A stretch of DNA of 64,000 nucleotides from NCBI GenBank assembly GCA_022822495.1, contig JAJEBQ010000049.1, positions 1 to 64,000 of the forward strand. Reading direction: 5' to 3'. Below, piece after piece: positions 19,617 through 28,976 of the stretch. A program made the position numbers and the translations under genes. Under the pieces are notes generated by a model, which saw only the letters and a program-made list of their open reading frames with translations, did not search any database and was not told where the DNA came from. Every line of letters begins with the position of its first letter. The stretch's first letter is position 1. The DNA is from Paracoccaceae bacterium. GTDB taxonomy: Bacteria; Pseudomonadota; Alphaproteobacteria; Rhodobacterales; Rhodobacteraceae.

Positions 19617-20693
19617 CTACGAAAATCTTCCCTTACCATCTTCGTTGAAAATGTGTACGTTTTCAGGTGCATACGAAAAACAAGCAGTATCACCTTCTAT
19701 ATCAGATCCTCCACCTATATGACGAAAACGAACCCCCTCAATAGAGCCTGATGATAAGGTCAAGATGGTATCTGTTCCTGTAAATTCACGTGCGGTTATT
19801 TTCCCCTCAACATTATTATATCCCTTTTTGGATTTTGCATCTGTTGGTCGAAGCCCTACAACTAGCGGGGTTCCTTTCTGTCCAGTATCACGACTTGAAG
19901 TCAATTTAAATTCTCCAACCTGAACAGATCTATTACCAAGAGACTTTCCTGGAAGAAAATTCATTCTCGGGTGTCCAACAAAGCCAGCTACAAACTTATT
20001 TACAGGTGAATTATATATCTCAAGAGGAGTTCCAATTTGCTGGGCACTCCCCTCGTTCATGACGACAATCCTGTCTGCCATGGTCATTGCCTCCTGTTGA
20101 TCATGAGTGACATAAATTGTTGCTTTACCTATCTTACGATGTAGGTTTATTAAATGATACCGCATCGTATCTCTTAATTGTGCATCTAGGTTTGACAATG
20201 GCTCATCCATTAAAAATACCTCAGGGTCTCTTACTAATGCCCTTGCAAGTGCAACTCTTTGACGCTGGCCACCAGATAATGCTGGAGGCTTTTTGCTAAG
20301 TTGATCGGTAATATCGACTAACTCTGCCGCTTGTGCTATCATTTTCGTAATCTTATCCCTATTGCGTGAAAGACCTTTATCTGATTTTAAAGGATATTCT
20401 ATATTTTTAGCTACGGTCATGTGTGGGTACAGAGCATAACTTTGAAAAACCATTGCTACGTTTCGGTATCTTGGTAAAAGGTAATTAACAAGTTTTCCAT
20501 TGACAAAGATTTCCCCTGAGGTTGGATCCTCTATTCCTGCCAACAAGTTTAGTATGGTGCTCTTTCCGCAACCAGAAGGCCCCAATAAAACTAAGAATTC
20601 TTGTTTGCGAATAAGCAAGTTGAGATTTCTGATAGCAACAAAATCATCAAATTTCTTGAACACCGAACGAAATTCAATTGCTATTTCAGTCAT
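19617..20693 (-). CDS. Sugar-type ABC transporter ATPase (UgpC/MsmK family)
   Basis: ATPase for the CUT1-type sugar importer encoded just upstream. The 358-residue product from the ATG at 20693 has Walker A (GPSGCGKST), Q-loop (VFQSYALYPHMTV), signature (LSGGQRQRV), Walker B (VFLMDEPLSNLDAQLR), H-loop (VTHDQ) and a C-terminal OB/TOBE domain (MNFLPGKSLGNR; GLRPTD). A longer frame beginning at 20810 would add 39 residues that overlap the permease gene, and is rejected. It follows the permease by 2 nt, so it is the last gene of the operon. Confidence 0.93.
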   Translation of the reverse strand: MTEIAIEFRSVFKKFDDFVAIRNLNLLIRKQEFLVLLGPSGCGKSTILNLLAGIEDPTSGEIFVNGKLVNYLLPRYRNVAMVFQSYALYPHMTVAKNIEYPLKSDKGLSRNRDKITKMIAQAAELVDITDQLSKKPPALSGGQRQRVALARALVRDPEVFLMDEPLSNLDAQLRDTMRYHLINLHRKIGKATIYVTHDQQEAMTMADRIVVMNEGSAQQIGTPLEIYNSPVNKFVAGFVGHPRMNFLPGKSLGNRSVQVGEFKLTSSRDTGQKGTPLVVGLRPTDAKSKKGYNNVEGKITAREFTGTDTILTLSSGSIEGVRFRHIGGGSDIEGDTACFSYAPENVHIFNEDGKGRFS

Positions 20694-20695
20694 TT

Positions 20696-21559
20696 TTATC
20701 CTTTGAGTGCGCTTGAAAGACTTTGTGCCAAGAAAAACCGTTGCAGAGCTATAAACAGAATTGTTATTGGAATTGTCGCCAATAATGAGGCCGCTGAAAT
20801 TAACCCCCAATCAACGACAAAATTTGATTTTAAACTGGAAATTCCTACTGTGAGAACTTGCCTGGTCTCGGTTTGGATTGCAACGAGTGGCCATAAAAAG
20901 TTTGTATATTGAAGCATAAATGTAAAAACAGCGTGAACAACAAGGCCAGAACTAATCAACGGCAAAATTAATTGCGTGAAAACTCTCCACTCACTTGCAC
21001 CATCCAATCGTGCTGAATGTATAAGTTCATCAGGTAAAGAAACAATAAAACTGCGAAGCAAGAAAATTCCCAGAGGGTTCGCCAATGCCGGCAAGATTAG
21101 TGCCCAATATGTGTTTAATAACCCCATATCACGAACTATAAAAAACAATGGGATAATCAGTGCTGCAACAGGTATAGCTACAGCCATTAGCAGGGTTGAA
21201 GAAATTATGTGTTTGCCTATGAACTGTAGTTTCGCAAGTGAATAAGCTGCCATAGCATCAATTATGAGTTTCAAAATAGTGATGCTAAGTCCAATAAAAA
21301 TTGTATTAAACGTCCAATTTAGAAATGATGTTTCTTGAAACAATTTAACGTAGTTGCCCCAAAAAAGTTGCTCGGGAATCCATTCTGGAGGGTAACTGAA
21401 GAGAGATTGGGTATCTTTAACAGATGTGGACAGGATATATAAAAAGGGTAAAATCGATACTATAGCTGCAAGAAATAGTACACTATACGAGACTGTAATT
21501 ACAGGGGGTGTTGGTCGTAAGGAAACAACGTTTCTTTGTTTTCCAATCAACTTCCACAT
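20696..21559 (-). CDS. Sugar-type ABC transporter permease (MalG/UgpE-like)
   Basis: A 287-residue inner-membrane permease with six predicted helices and the EAA loop (HSARLDGASEWRVFTQLILPLIS). The wording FGISSLKSNFVVDW-like near the C-terminus (VGISSLKSNFVVDWGLISAAS) is typical of the MalG side of CUT1 systems. It shares its first base with the stop of the MalF-like gene (21559), so translation is coupled. Confidence 0.92.
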   Translation of the reverse strand: MWKLIGKQRNVVSLRPTPPVITVSYSVLFLAAIVSILPFLYILSTSVKDTQSLFSYPPEWIPEQLFWGNYVKLFQETSFLNWTFNTIFIGLSITILKLIIDAMAAYSLAKLQFIGKHIISSTLLMAVAIPVAALIIPLFFIVRDMGLLNTYWALILPALANPLGIFLLRSFIVSLPDELIHSARLDGASEWRVFTQLILPLISSGLVVHAVFTFMLQYTNFLWPLVAIQTETRQVLTVGISSLKSNFVVDWGLISAASLLATIPITILFIALQRFFLAQSLSSALKG

Positions 21560-22413
21560 TAGTTTCTGTCTCTAAAGGCAAAAGACTGTAAGGCTGTGAG
21601 TATCAATACAACGATAACTAAAACAAATGATAATGTCGCACCATAGCCAGGCTCATTGAAAGTAAATAGGCTACGATAGATATACCAAGTTGTAGAGGCT
21701 GTTGAGTGGAAAGGTCCACCATCAGTGAGTATAAAAATTGAATCAAATACTTGCAGGTTTACAATTGTTGCAAAGATTATTGAAAAAAAGAATGTTGGTT
21801 TAAGTAATGGTAAGGTAAGTTGGAAGAAGCGTCGGAAAGGTCCGGCACCATCAAGTTCGGCGGCATGATATAAATCACGAGGTAGGTTTTGAATTCCCGC
21901 CAGGAATAATAATGTCCAGAAGCCAACACCTTTCCAAACTTCAACCAATGCAATAGTTGGCATAGCTAATGATTCATTACCGAGAAAATTTACAGGGTTA
22001 CCGGTGATAGCCCTCATAATTATATTAAGAACACCGAAATCCTGATGCAAAACGAAGGTAAACATGAGTGCAGCGATTAATATTGGTTGTAAGGTCGGGT
22101 AATAAATAATTGTCTTGAATGCCGTATGACCAATCCTTACGGAGTTTAAAGCCAAGGCGAGCACCATCGCAATAATAAAAACCACTGGTATTGCCATTAA
22201 ACAATATCGGATTGTGTTCCAAACTGTTTTCAATACTAAAGGATCAATAAAGGTTCTTTCCCAGTTTTTTGTTCCCACAACAATAGCAGGAGACATTATT
22301 CCCCCCGTTTGAAAAGTTTGAAAAAACAAGGTTATTCCTGGCCAAATCAGGAATACACCAAAAAATAATAATACGGGGGTAAGAAATAGATACGCCGTTA
22401 AATTACGGCGCAT
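21559..22413 (-). CDS. Sugar-type ABC transporter permease (MalF/UgpA-like)
   Basis: A 284-residue permease starting MRRNLTAYLFLTPVLLFFG, with six helices and an EAA loop (YHAAELDGAGPFRRFFQLTLPLLKP). The GGPFHSTASTTWYIYRSLF segment is the usual late motif of UgpA/MalF proteins. The ATG at 22413 is preferred over TTG at 22416. No clear ribosome site is visible, so the start is less certain than the identity. It lies about 100 nt downstream of the binding-protein gene. Confidence 0.9.
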   Translation of the reverse strand: MRRNLTAYLFLTPVLLFFGVFLIWPGITLFFQTFQTGGIMSPAIVVGTKNWERTFIDPLVLKTVWNTIRYCLMAIPVVFIIAMVLALALNSVRIGHTAFKTIIYYPTLQPILIAALMFTFVLHQDFGVLNIIMRAITGNPVNFLGNESLAMPTIALVEVWKGVGFWTLLFLAGIQNLPRDLYHAAELDGAGPFRRFFQLTLPLLKPTFFFSIIFATIVNLQVFDSIFILTDGGPFHSTASTTWYIYRSLFTFNEPGYGATLSFVLVIVVLILTALQSFAFRDRN

Positions 22414-22514
22414 CAAATATCTACGCCGTAATTGCCTATGGTTTATATTATTGGCTATGGTAATTTTTCTAAATTTAGGAACTTCACGGGAATGAGGTTC
22501 CTAGATCTAATCAT

Positions 22515-23789
22515 TTAACCGATAATGTCATCCGTTATTGCGCACATTTGCTTGATAACTTCTTCACCTGTCATATCACCCCTGTATGCTTGCTCGGCAA
22601 CTGGCCAAATAGACTGCAGAATTTTTAAAATCTGTGGGTGAGGTTGAATGCCTTGGACGCGTGGGACAAATTCTTGTTGCACCTTCTGCATTGCTGGATT
22701 ATCAGCAAACATGTTCGGGATTATATCTTCACGTACCACTTGTAAATTTACTTGTTCTGCAAAGCGGCCAACTTGAGGTCCAGATGCCCAGTGTTGGATA
22801 AACTCCCACGCTGCATCCTTGTTGGGGCTTGCACTAGCAATACTCAAAATACCAAAATTACCCATGACTGTTTGGCCGTATTCACCCGGTGGTGCGTAAG
22901 CGACATCCCATTCGAAATCTGGTGGATTAGCATTCAAAGTTCCAATTTGTGGTGTTTCACCATGATAGATTGCTATTTTTCCACCCTTGAAGAGATCAAA
23001 CTGTTCTTGCGTAGACATTGCACCAATCGGTGGTGTTACCCCCGCTGTATGCATATCAATTAGGAATTGGGTAGCATCTTCTGCTCCCCATAAACCACAA
23101 CCTGACCAGTCGTCATTTAACAAATCAGCTCCTGCATTGTGAACATAAGGTAACCAATCCCAGAATGCGAAATCTCCAGTTCTGCTACGAACTGAAAAAC
23201 CATAAACGCTATCACTAGTAGTTTTTTTCGCTGCATCCATCATGTCAGCGTAGGAATTATTCCAAGTATCTAAAACACCAGCCTCTGCTAGAAGGTCTTT
23301 GTTGATGAAAATATTGTAAACAGCACCTAATACGGGAACTCCCCACGTACCTTCACCTTGTTCAGCCAAGTCCCAAGCGAATTCGGGAATCAGAGCCTTT
23401 TCATCAGCCCAATCTTCTGAGTTTACCAAATCTGTCATGTCAAGTAGGGCACCTTGTTTCGCATAATTTGGATAGATTAGATCCACCAAATATAGTACGT
23501 CAGCTGGGTTTCCACTTGCAAAACCAGCAGTAAGTTCAGCATTCATATTTGCCCAATCGTAGGTAGTAAATGTAACATTCACCCCAGGTTCTACGGATTT
23601 GAAATCATCAATTATCATCGCTTCAAACTTAGCTTCATCAGCTGAATGTGGTCCCTTAATCATAGTAATATCACCAGAGACATGACCTCCACCAAACACA
23701 GGGGATGTCAATATCCCAATTGTTGTGGATGTTGTAAAAGCAATAGCCAAGACAGAAATGGACGAGAAAAACTTATTTACGATAACCAT
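22515..23789 (-). CDS. Sugar-type ABC transporter binding protein (family 1)
   Basis: A 424-residue periplasmic solute-binding protein. The ATG at 23789 follows AGGGAG with good spacing, and the next residues form a signal peptide (MVIVNKFFSSISVLAIAF). Family features include ADEAKFEAMIIDDFKSVEPGV, GNPADVLYLVD and GVPVLGAVYNIFINKDLLAEAGV (hinge-region text) with a late WEFIQHWASGP motif. It heads the operon with the two permeases and UgpC-like ATPase. An RpiR-like palindrome lies 39 nt upstream. The substrate is probably a sugar or glycoside, not proven. Confidence 0.92.
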   Translation of the reverse strand: MVIVNKFFSSISVLAIAFTTSTTIGILTSPVFGGGHVSGDITMIKGPHSADEAKFEAMIIDDFKSVEPGVNVTFTTYDWANMNAELTAGFASGNPADVLYLVDLIYPNYAKQGALLDMTDLVNSEDWADEKALIPEFAWDLAEQGEGTWGVPVLGAVYNIFINKDLLAEAGVLDTWNNSYADMMDAAKKTTSDSVYGFSVRSRTGDFAFWDWLPYVHNAGADLLNDDWSGCGLWGAEDATQFLIDMHTAGVTPPIGAMSTQEQFDLFKGGKIAIYHGETPQIGTLNANPPDFEWDVAYAPPGEYGQTVMGNFGILSIASASPNKDAAWEFIQHWASGPQVGRFAEQVNLQVVREDIIPNMFADNPAMQKVQQEFVPRVQGIQPHPQILKILQSIWPVAEQAYRGDMTGEEVIKQMCAITDDIIG

Positions 23790-23827
23790 GACAAACTCCC
23801 TAAAAATATTTTCGTACATCAATAATA

Positions 23828-23842
23828 TGTAATTTTATTACA
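23828..23842. promoter_or_regulatory. RpiR-type operator candidate, sugar ABC promoter
   Basis: TGTAATTTTATTACA, the same TGTAA-N5-TTACA palindrome as at the ridA/dipeptide promoter region, 39 nt before the binding-protein start. Confidence 0.7.
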
Positions 23843-24087
23843 TATTATATTAAAAGTCAAAACATAACGAAATAAACTTACATCAGGGGTTGATTCAAAC
23901 TAAATACGTTGAGGGAAAAGGCACTAATGCTAACCGAATAAAAAGTAACATCAAACCCACATTTGATTAAAGCATCCTGCCTACAACCAATCATTGCATG
24001 CAGATAACTTGAACGAAAAAATTCGCGGTTTATACATAGTAGAGTTATAAAGTGCTTATTGCGTCATTTAACCGATGACATTCAAGA

Positions 24088-25260
24088 TCATACCTCATTT
24101 AAGGTTTGACGAATATAATTTAGGCTGCTCTGACGCAAAAAACCCCAATTATAAAAACTAATTCCATCAATTCCCTGAACTTTCAGGAAGTTAACCATTG
24201 AAGTAACTTCGCTAGGAGTGAGATCAGGGTATGATGGCCTTAAAATACAACGCAAACCTTTAGCGCTTCTCAACCGCCTTTTTATATCAAAAAAATCTGC
24301 CATTGCTCGCTGCAAGGTTGGTTCGTACAGACAAATTTCTAAATGATCAGCGTATTTGATGAGATCTGGTAAATTACTACCTTCATACCATGCATTTGCT
24401 GTTGGACGACCAATTGAGGGTATTACAGAAATATTTATGTCTTTTGGGGCAGCAGCCCTTATTTCTTTTACTAAAGATGTAACGACTTCACATCTCCAAT
24501 TCATAAAGGCAGTTAATTCACTATTTGTTGCAATATCTGCGAGCCAGAAACGTTCAGCCATATCATCAGGATAGTTGACTTCACTACCGAGATATTCAGT
24601 AATCCAAGTTTTTACCAAGTCTTTAAGACTTGTAAGTTTTATTCCTTTTTTGGAAGAGCCTTGCTGACAATAATCACAAAAGCATAATCCAAACAAATTC
24701 ATTAACCAACTATTTGGATCCACTAAATTAAATTCATGATGATAGCCATGAACAAATGGTAAAAATCCCGGAGACTCAATTGAGATGCCGTCAATCTGGT
24801 AATTGGTAGATACATCTTTGGCAAGTCCAATAGCATATTCTCTGGCGTTTGGAGAGCTAGGGCAAAGGTTATAATGATAAGTATCACCAAAGGCGTTTTT
24901 AACGCAATCGTTCTGATTAAGTTCACCGAGGTTTGAGTTATGGAGCAATACTAACCAAGCATTTAGGGACAAATCTTCATTTCTTCCAAGGTCTTGCAGT
25001 ATATCAATATTGTCAATTGAAGAATTGTGAATAGGTTTAATCTTGCCGTACAGAGATGGATCAGTTCGAAAATAAACCGTGCCATCTTCAGGGAACTTAA
25101 TTGGCGACTTAGAACGAGGATGGATGAATTTACCTGCATGATAACTACCTGCAATTGTAACAGAATTCAGACCGAGGGTTTTAAACTCTGCAACCGAATT
25201 ATCTATACCTCTTTCAGCTACATCCCAAGAAAATGCATAAATTGATTTCCAATTAAACAT
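24088..25260 (-). CDS. Uncharacterised TIM-barrel-like protein (glycoside-hydrolase-like)
   Basis: A 390-residue cytosolic protein that I do not recognise as a named enzyme. ATG at 25260 is preferred (AAGGA upstream); a TTG at 25296 would add 12 residues. It has the alternating strand-helix rhythm of a TIM barrel, with IDGISIESPGFL near residue 155, where the Glu could be catalytic, a conserved-looking FCDYCQQ cysteine pair near residue 200, and DGISFYNWGFL at the end. This resembles putative glycosyl-hydrolase-like families found near sugar transporters. It sits between the M81 peptidase gene and the sugar ABC operon, so a role in breaking down the imported compound is plausible but inferred. 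Confidence 0.75.
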   Translation of the reverse strand: MFNWKSIYAFSWDVAERGIDNSVAEFKTLGLNSVTIAGSYHAGKFIHPRSKSPIKFPEDGTVYFRTDPSLYGKIKPIHNSSIDNIDILQDLGRNEDLSLNAWLVLLHNSNLGELNQNDCVKNAFGDTYHYNLCPSSPNAREYAIGLAKDVSTNYQIDGISIESPGFLPFVHGYHHEFNLVDPNSWLMNLFGLCFCDYCQQGSSKKGIKLTSLKDLVKTWITEYLGSEVNYPDDMAERFWLADIATNSELTAFMNWRCEVVTSLVKEIRAAAPKDINISVIPSIGRPTANAWYEGSNLPDLIKYADHLEICLYEPTLQRAMADFFDIKRRLRSAKGLRCILRPSYPDLTPSEVTSMVNFLKVQGIDGISFYNWGFLRQSSLNYIRQTLNEV

Positions 25261-25318
25261 TAAATAAGTCCTTGTTCCCTTTACAGTAAAATTCAAATCT
25301 GATTAATCAAACTAGTAT

Positions 25319-26794
25319 CTAGTACGAAACAGACTCATGTGGGTTGATGTTAATTGGCCAAATTTTCCTACTTAGGTTGCGATAACCGTTGGTTTTGGGG
25401 TTGCTAGGATACAACCCGTCAATTTCGACGTAGAGTATTGTTGAAGCTATTTCAGAAAACGCATCATAGAAATGGTTAGTGGATTTAACCACAAGAACGT
25501 CTTTTTTATATGGGTTGATACCAAAACTTGAAAATACAATTGGGTGGAAAACTTGGCTGCGAACGCTGTTGATAATTACATCTACACCTGCAACTTTGAT
25601 CCAGACACTATCACCAAGTGGGACAATACTATCTCCAAACCTCTGAAATGCTTCCTCTTTAATTTTGCACACCTTCACTGTTGCATCTATAGGATTACCG
25701 CCTTCTTGCGACATTTTTGCACCAAATCGAAGTTGAAGAACTGAGTTCTCCCCTGCAGAAATGCACGTCCGAACCGCCATGGGGTCCCAGATAGTAGCGA
25801 GGGCCACGTTATTTATTTTGCGTTTAATTATCTCCTTGAGCAAAATCGTGGAGTCTCCCGGTACACCACCTCCGGGGTTATCCCAAACATCAGCGATAAC
25901 GATAGGTCCATCCTTAGCATTTTGAACTTGTTTCATCGCTTCTTCAATAGAAATTAGATTTGGGCGAGTTTGTCCCCTTAGTGAAAACAGTTCTAAACCC
26001 AGTTCTTTTGCCCAGGCATCACCCTCATCCTTTGCGTTATCAGTGGTCACGATAATTTTGGTTCCTAGGTCAGGAACATCCCCTGCCATAAAACCATGGA
26101 TGATTGAAACAGAGAGTATACGCTCATCGCGTTCAATGTCCTTAATTTTTCTTACAAAAGAAAACATTGGCTCCTGATTAGTAGGGAATAAATCAATAAA
26201 CCTGCAATCAAAGGTTGATATTATGGGTTGGATTTTACCTTTCTCAGTTTTATGAACAAGATCAATTAAATCCTCAGCGGTCTCCACGAAGTCGACATGA
26301 GGGAATTCTTTGAACACAGTGATCAAATTAGCATTCTTAACTTTTTTTTCAGTAAGGTGACTATGTGGATCAAATGTCACTCCTACTATTGCAGTAGGCC
26401 CTACAATCTTTCGTACTTCCTCAAGTAATTCACCTTCACAATCTTGACATTCTTGTGATACCATAGCACCATGAAGTCCAAGCAAAACGATGTTTATGGG
26501 TTGTGCAGCATGTAATTCAGATAAAATTTGATCTCGAAGTTTCTCCCATGTTTTTTGATTGACGACACCCCCAGGTTCAGCCCAGGTCGCTGTTCCTTCA
26601 ATCAAATTCCAGTTATACTTTTTTGCTTTGGCACGAGCCACTGGATAGATTGCGCTACAAAGTGTAGGAGTTTCGGGGTGTTTTCCAGGTAGAGCGTAGA
26701 AACTCTCATGAAAATCCTTAATGTCTGTCCGTAATGAAGAGAATGTGTTGGTTTCGGTTGCTACAGAACCAAGAAAGACACGTTTCTTTTTCAT
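25319..26794 (-). CDS. M81-family metallopeptidase (MlrC-like)
   Basis: A 491-residue member of the M81/MlrC family, named from the linear-microcystin peptidase of Sphingomonas. Visible family motifs are the N-terminal ATETNTFS, LLGLHGAMVSQECQDCEGEL, the metal-site-like FDPHSHLT, and DVWDNPGGGVPGDST near residue 300, followed by the family's C-terminal domain. Most M81 proteins in uptake operons have no proven substrate. The downstream TIM-barrel gene follows after 58 nt and is probably co-transcribed. Two RpiR-like palindromes lie 250-305 nt upstream. Confidence 0.9.
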   Translation of the reverse strand: MKKKRVFLGSVATETNTFSSLRTDIKDFHESFYALPGKHPETPTLCSAIYPVARAKAKKYNWNLIEGTATWAEPGGVVNQKTWEKLRDQILSELHAAQPINIVLLGLHGAMVSQECQDCEGELLEEVRKIVGPTAIVGVTFDPHSHLTEKKVKNANLITVFKEFPHVDFVETAEDLIDLVHKTEKGKIQPIISTFDCRFIDLFPTNQEPMFSFVRKIKDIERDERILSVSIIHGFMAGDVPDLGTKIIVTTDNAKDEGDAWAKELGLELFSLRGQTRPNLISIEEAMKQVQNAKDGPIVIADVWDNPGGGVPGDSTILLKEIIKRKINNVALATIWDPMAVRTCISAGENSVLQLRFGAKMSQEGGNPIDATVKVCKIKEEAFQRFGDSIVPLGDSVWIKVAGVDVIINSVRSQVFHPIVFSSFGINPYKKDVLVVKSTNHFYDAFSEIASTILYVEIDGLYPSNPKTNGYRNLSRKIWPININPHESVSY

Positions 26795-27043
26795 GATGAG
26801 CTCCGAATTGATAATGACGTTAATAAACCTTTTTTGCAGTAACTGTTTAGTAAGTAGTATAGTTCGAGATGATGAGTATCATTTCATACTATAAATAAAC
26901 TTAAAGGCATAAAAAAATGCATAATGAACACAAAACACCCCCAAATCAGCCATAAAACTATCTTTTGCTCTACGATAAAAACCCAAACAACCAGAGCACC
27001 AAACTTGTTATTGAACTTAACGGCATAATACCCATAAAAATAA

Positions 27044-27058
27044 TGTAAATAAATTACA
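27044..27058. promoter_or_regulatory. RpiR-type operator candidate upstream of the M81 gene
   Basis: TGTAAATAAATTACA, matching TGTAA-N5-TTACA exactly. It lies 250 nt before the M81 start, so either the 5' UTR is long or the site acts at a distance. Confidence 0.65.
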
Positions 27059-27083
27059 ACATGAGTAGATACATATCTGATTA

Positions 27084-27098
27084 TGTAATTTTATTTCA
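27084..27098. promoter_or_regulatory. Second, imperfect RpiR-type site upstream of the M81 gene
   Basis: TGTAATTTTATTTCA differs by one base from the sugar-operon site at 23828. Its centre is 40 bp from that of the perfect site at 27044. Confidence 0.45.
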
Positions 27099-27241
27099 AT
27101 ACCGGTTGAACCAGCACATTTTTTGACTTCAAAAATCAATTAGTAAATTATGATTGTTCTGAACAAGTCTTCAATTCATTCTAAAAAATTAGACTGATTT
27201 ACTTATCAATAGGCACCTTACCTACATAATTGATGTGAATT

Positions 27242-28174
27242 TTAGGACAGCAAATAGAGATAAACCGATGAAGTAATTATTGCCGCTATGGTCCCTAGCA
27301 ATACTGAGGATGCCGCAATTCTTGTTCCTCGCCTGTACATTGAAGCAAAAATAAACGCATTGAGACCTGGCGGCATCGCGGCCGTAATGACAACGCTTTG
27401 AATCAGCGATCTTTGAATATTAAAAACCTGGCTTGATAAAACCCAGGCAATGAAGGGATGAAATACCAGTGTAAGAAAGCAAATCATGCCAATGATTTTC
27501 AGATCCCCTGAGGGTTTGTATTGTGAAAGAATACCCCCCAAAGCAAATAGGGCGGCAGGAATTGCCGAACTTGCAATCATCTCGACTGGTACAGCAAGAA
27601 CACGGGGGAGTGAAAGCTCCAAAATATTAAATATGAAACCAAGTACCATACCCATAAGGATTGCATTTTTCCAAATTACGGAAAGTACAGACACTAGAAT
27701 TGGTTTATCTCTGTTCTGACCCGATTTGTATAACTCCATAGTCGTTATGCCCACAAGAAAGCAGAATGGAGCATGGAAGGCAACAATCAAGTAACTTCCC
27801 GTAAGCGCAACTTCATCGAAAGCACGGCCGACGATTGCAAGTCCCAATAAAACTGTATTCCCAAAAAGGGCTGTAAATCCAATAACCACTGAATCTTCCC
27901 AGGATCGTTTGAAGTACAGAAAAGTTATAGCCAGTGCGATGACAAAGCAGAGCAGTGATCCAGAATAGAAGGAAAACAAGAGTTTATAATTTAAACCCAC
28001 ACTGATATTGATATTGGCAATGGCATTAAAGAGCATGATAGGAAGAGCAATGTTTTGAACAAAAAACATTAACCCCTCTGCCGCAGAAAGTTTCATGTAA
28101 CCCAGATGAGTTACTAAATAACCTCCGCCAATAATCAAGAAAATGGGGGTTGTTACCTCAAGTAGAATGTGCAA
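27242..28174 (-). CDS. AEC-family transporter (auxin efflux carrier type)
   Basis: A 310-residue inner-membrane protein with about ten hydrophobic helices in two repeats, starting MHILLEVTTPIFLIIGGGYL. The family-typical N-terminal FFVQNIALPIMLFNAIA and the late MPPGLNAFIFASMYRRG motif with a helix break at Pro-Pro are visible. Bacterial AEC members carry malate, malonate or other small organic acids; the substrate here cannot be told. It begins 2 nt after the MBL gene on the same strand and is probably at the tail of the dac-tmk-holB-tatD-MBL string. Confidence 0.88.
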   Translation of the reverse strand: MHILLEVTTPIFLIIGGGYLVTHLGYMKLSAAEGLMFFVQNIALPIMLFNAIANINISVGLNYKLLFSFYSGSLLCFVIALAITFLYFKRSWEDSVVIGFTALFGNTVLLGLAIVGRAFDEVALTGSYLIVAFHAPFCFLVGITTMELYKSGQNRDKPILVSVLSVIWKNAILMGMVLGFIFNILELSLPRVLAVPVEMIASSAIPAALFALGGILSQYKPSGDLKIIGMICFLTLVFHPFIAWVLSSQVFNIQRSLIQSVVITAAMPPGLNAFIFASMYRRGTRIAASSVLLGTIAAIITSSVYLYLLS

Positions 28175-28176
28175 AG

Positions 28177-28974
28177 CTAGACCTCGAAAACCACTGTTAA
28201 CCCATCATAAGCAGGTTCAACATTATCAGGTGTTTCCTGGTTAATCGTTTCAAAATCCAAATCAATATGCATATTGGTAAGTATAGCCCGCTTCGGTGAG
28301 GCTTTTTTTATCCATTCCAAGGTACGCTCGAGGTGAGAATGACTGGGGTGTGGTTTCCTGCGCAAGGCGTCAACTATCCAACAAGGTACATCCTGTACAT
28401 GAGACCAGGCAACAGCGCTCATCTCAGATACATCAGGCAGATAAACCAAGGGGCCAATTTTATAACCTTTGCAGGGTATGTTGCCATGTTTCACTTCAAG
28501 AGGAATGAGTTCAATGGCGCCAGCCTCACCATTTATTTTTAGGGGACCATCCAGATCGTGTAAATCCAATATAGGAGGATAGGCGCTGCCTTCAGGTTGA
28601 ATAAAGGCATAACTGAATCGAGTAATGAGTGACTCACTTGTAAATTTATCAGCCCAGACAGGTACACGTTTTCGTTGGTTGATAAAGACCACCCTCAAGT
28701 CATCAAGCCCATTTACATGATCGGCATGAGGGTGTGTAAATACAACACCATCCAAGTTACCTACATGGGCACTAAGCAGTTGTTCACGTAGATCAGGTGA
28801 TGTATCAATTAAAACGGTTGTTACTTTCCTGTCGTTAGTCAATTCTATTAAAAGAGAACACCGTCTCCTTCTGTTTTTTGGGTTTTCAGGGTCACAATCA
28901 CCCCAGATGCCACCAACACGTGGAACTCCCCCGGAGGAGCCACATCCTAGAATGGTAAATTTCAAGGTGCGCAT
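28177..28974 (-). CDS. MBL-fold metallohydrolase, PhnP-like
   Basis: A 265-residue metallo-beta-lactamase-fold hydrolase, with the metal motif THPHADHVNGLDDLR (H-x-H-x-D-H near residue 78) and the opening TILGCGSSGGVPRVGG typical of PhnP/ElaC-like phosphodiesterases. The later His in NMHIDLDFETI would complete the site. ATG at 28974 is chosen; a GTG at 28980 overlapping the tatD stop is the alternative. In alphaproteobacteria this gene commonly follows tatD, and it does here. The natural substrate is not known. Confidence 0.88.
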   Translation of the reverse strand: MRTLKFTILGCGSSGGVPRVGGIWGDCDPENPKNRRRRCSLLIELTNDRKVTTVLIDTSPDLREQLLSAHVGNLDGVVFTHPHADHVNGLDDLRVVFINQRKRVPVWADKFTSESLITRFSYAFIQPEGSAYPPILDLHDLDGPLKINGEAGAIELIPLEVKHGNIPCKGYKIGPLVYLPDVSEMSAVAWSHVQDVPCWIVDALRRKPHPSHSHLERTLEWIKKASPKRAILTNMHIDLDFETINQETPDNVEPAYDGLTVVFEV

Positions 28975-28976
28975 AA

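Larger units (their letters stand above)
26795..27241. other. Long intergenic region upstream of the M81 gene
   Basis: 447 nt of very AT-rich sequence between the AEC gene (whose stop is at 27242) and the M81 start. It holds two RpiR-type palindromes (27044, 27084). No small gene was recognised in it. Confidence 0.7.
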
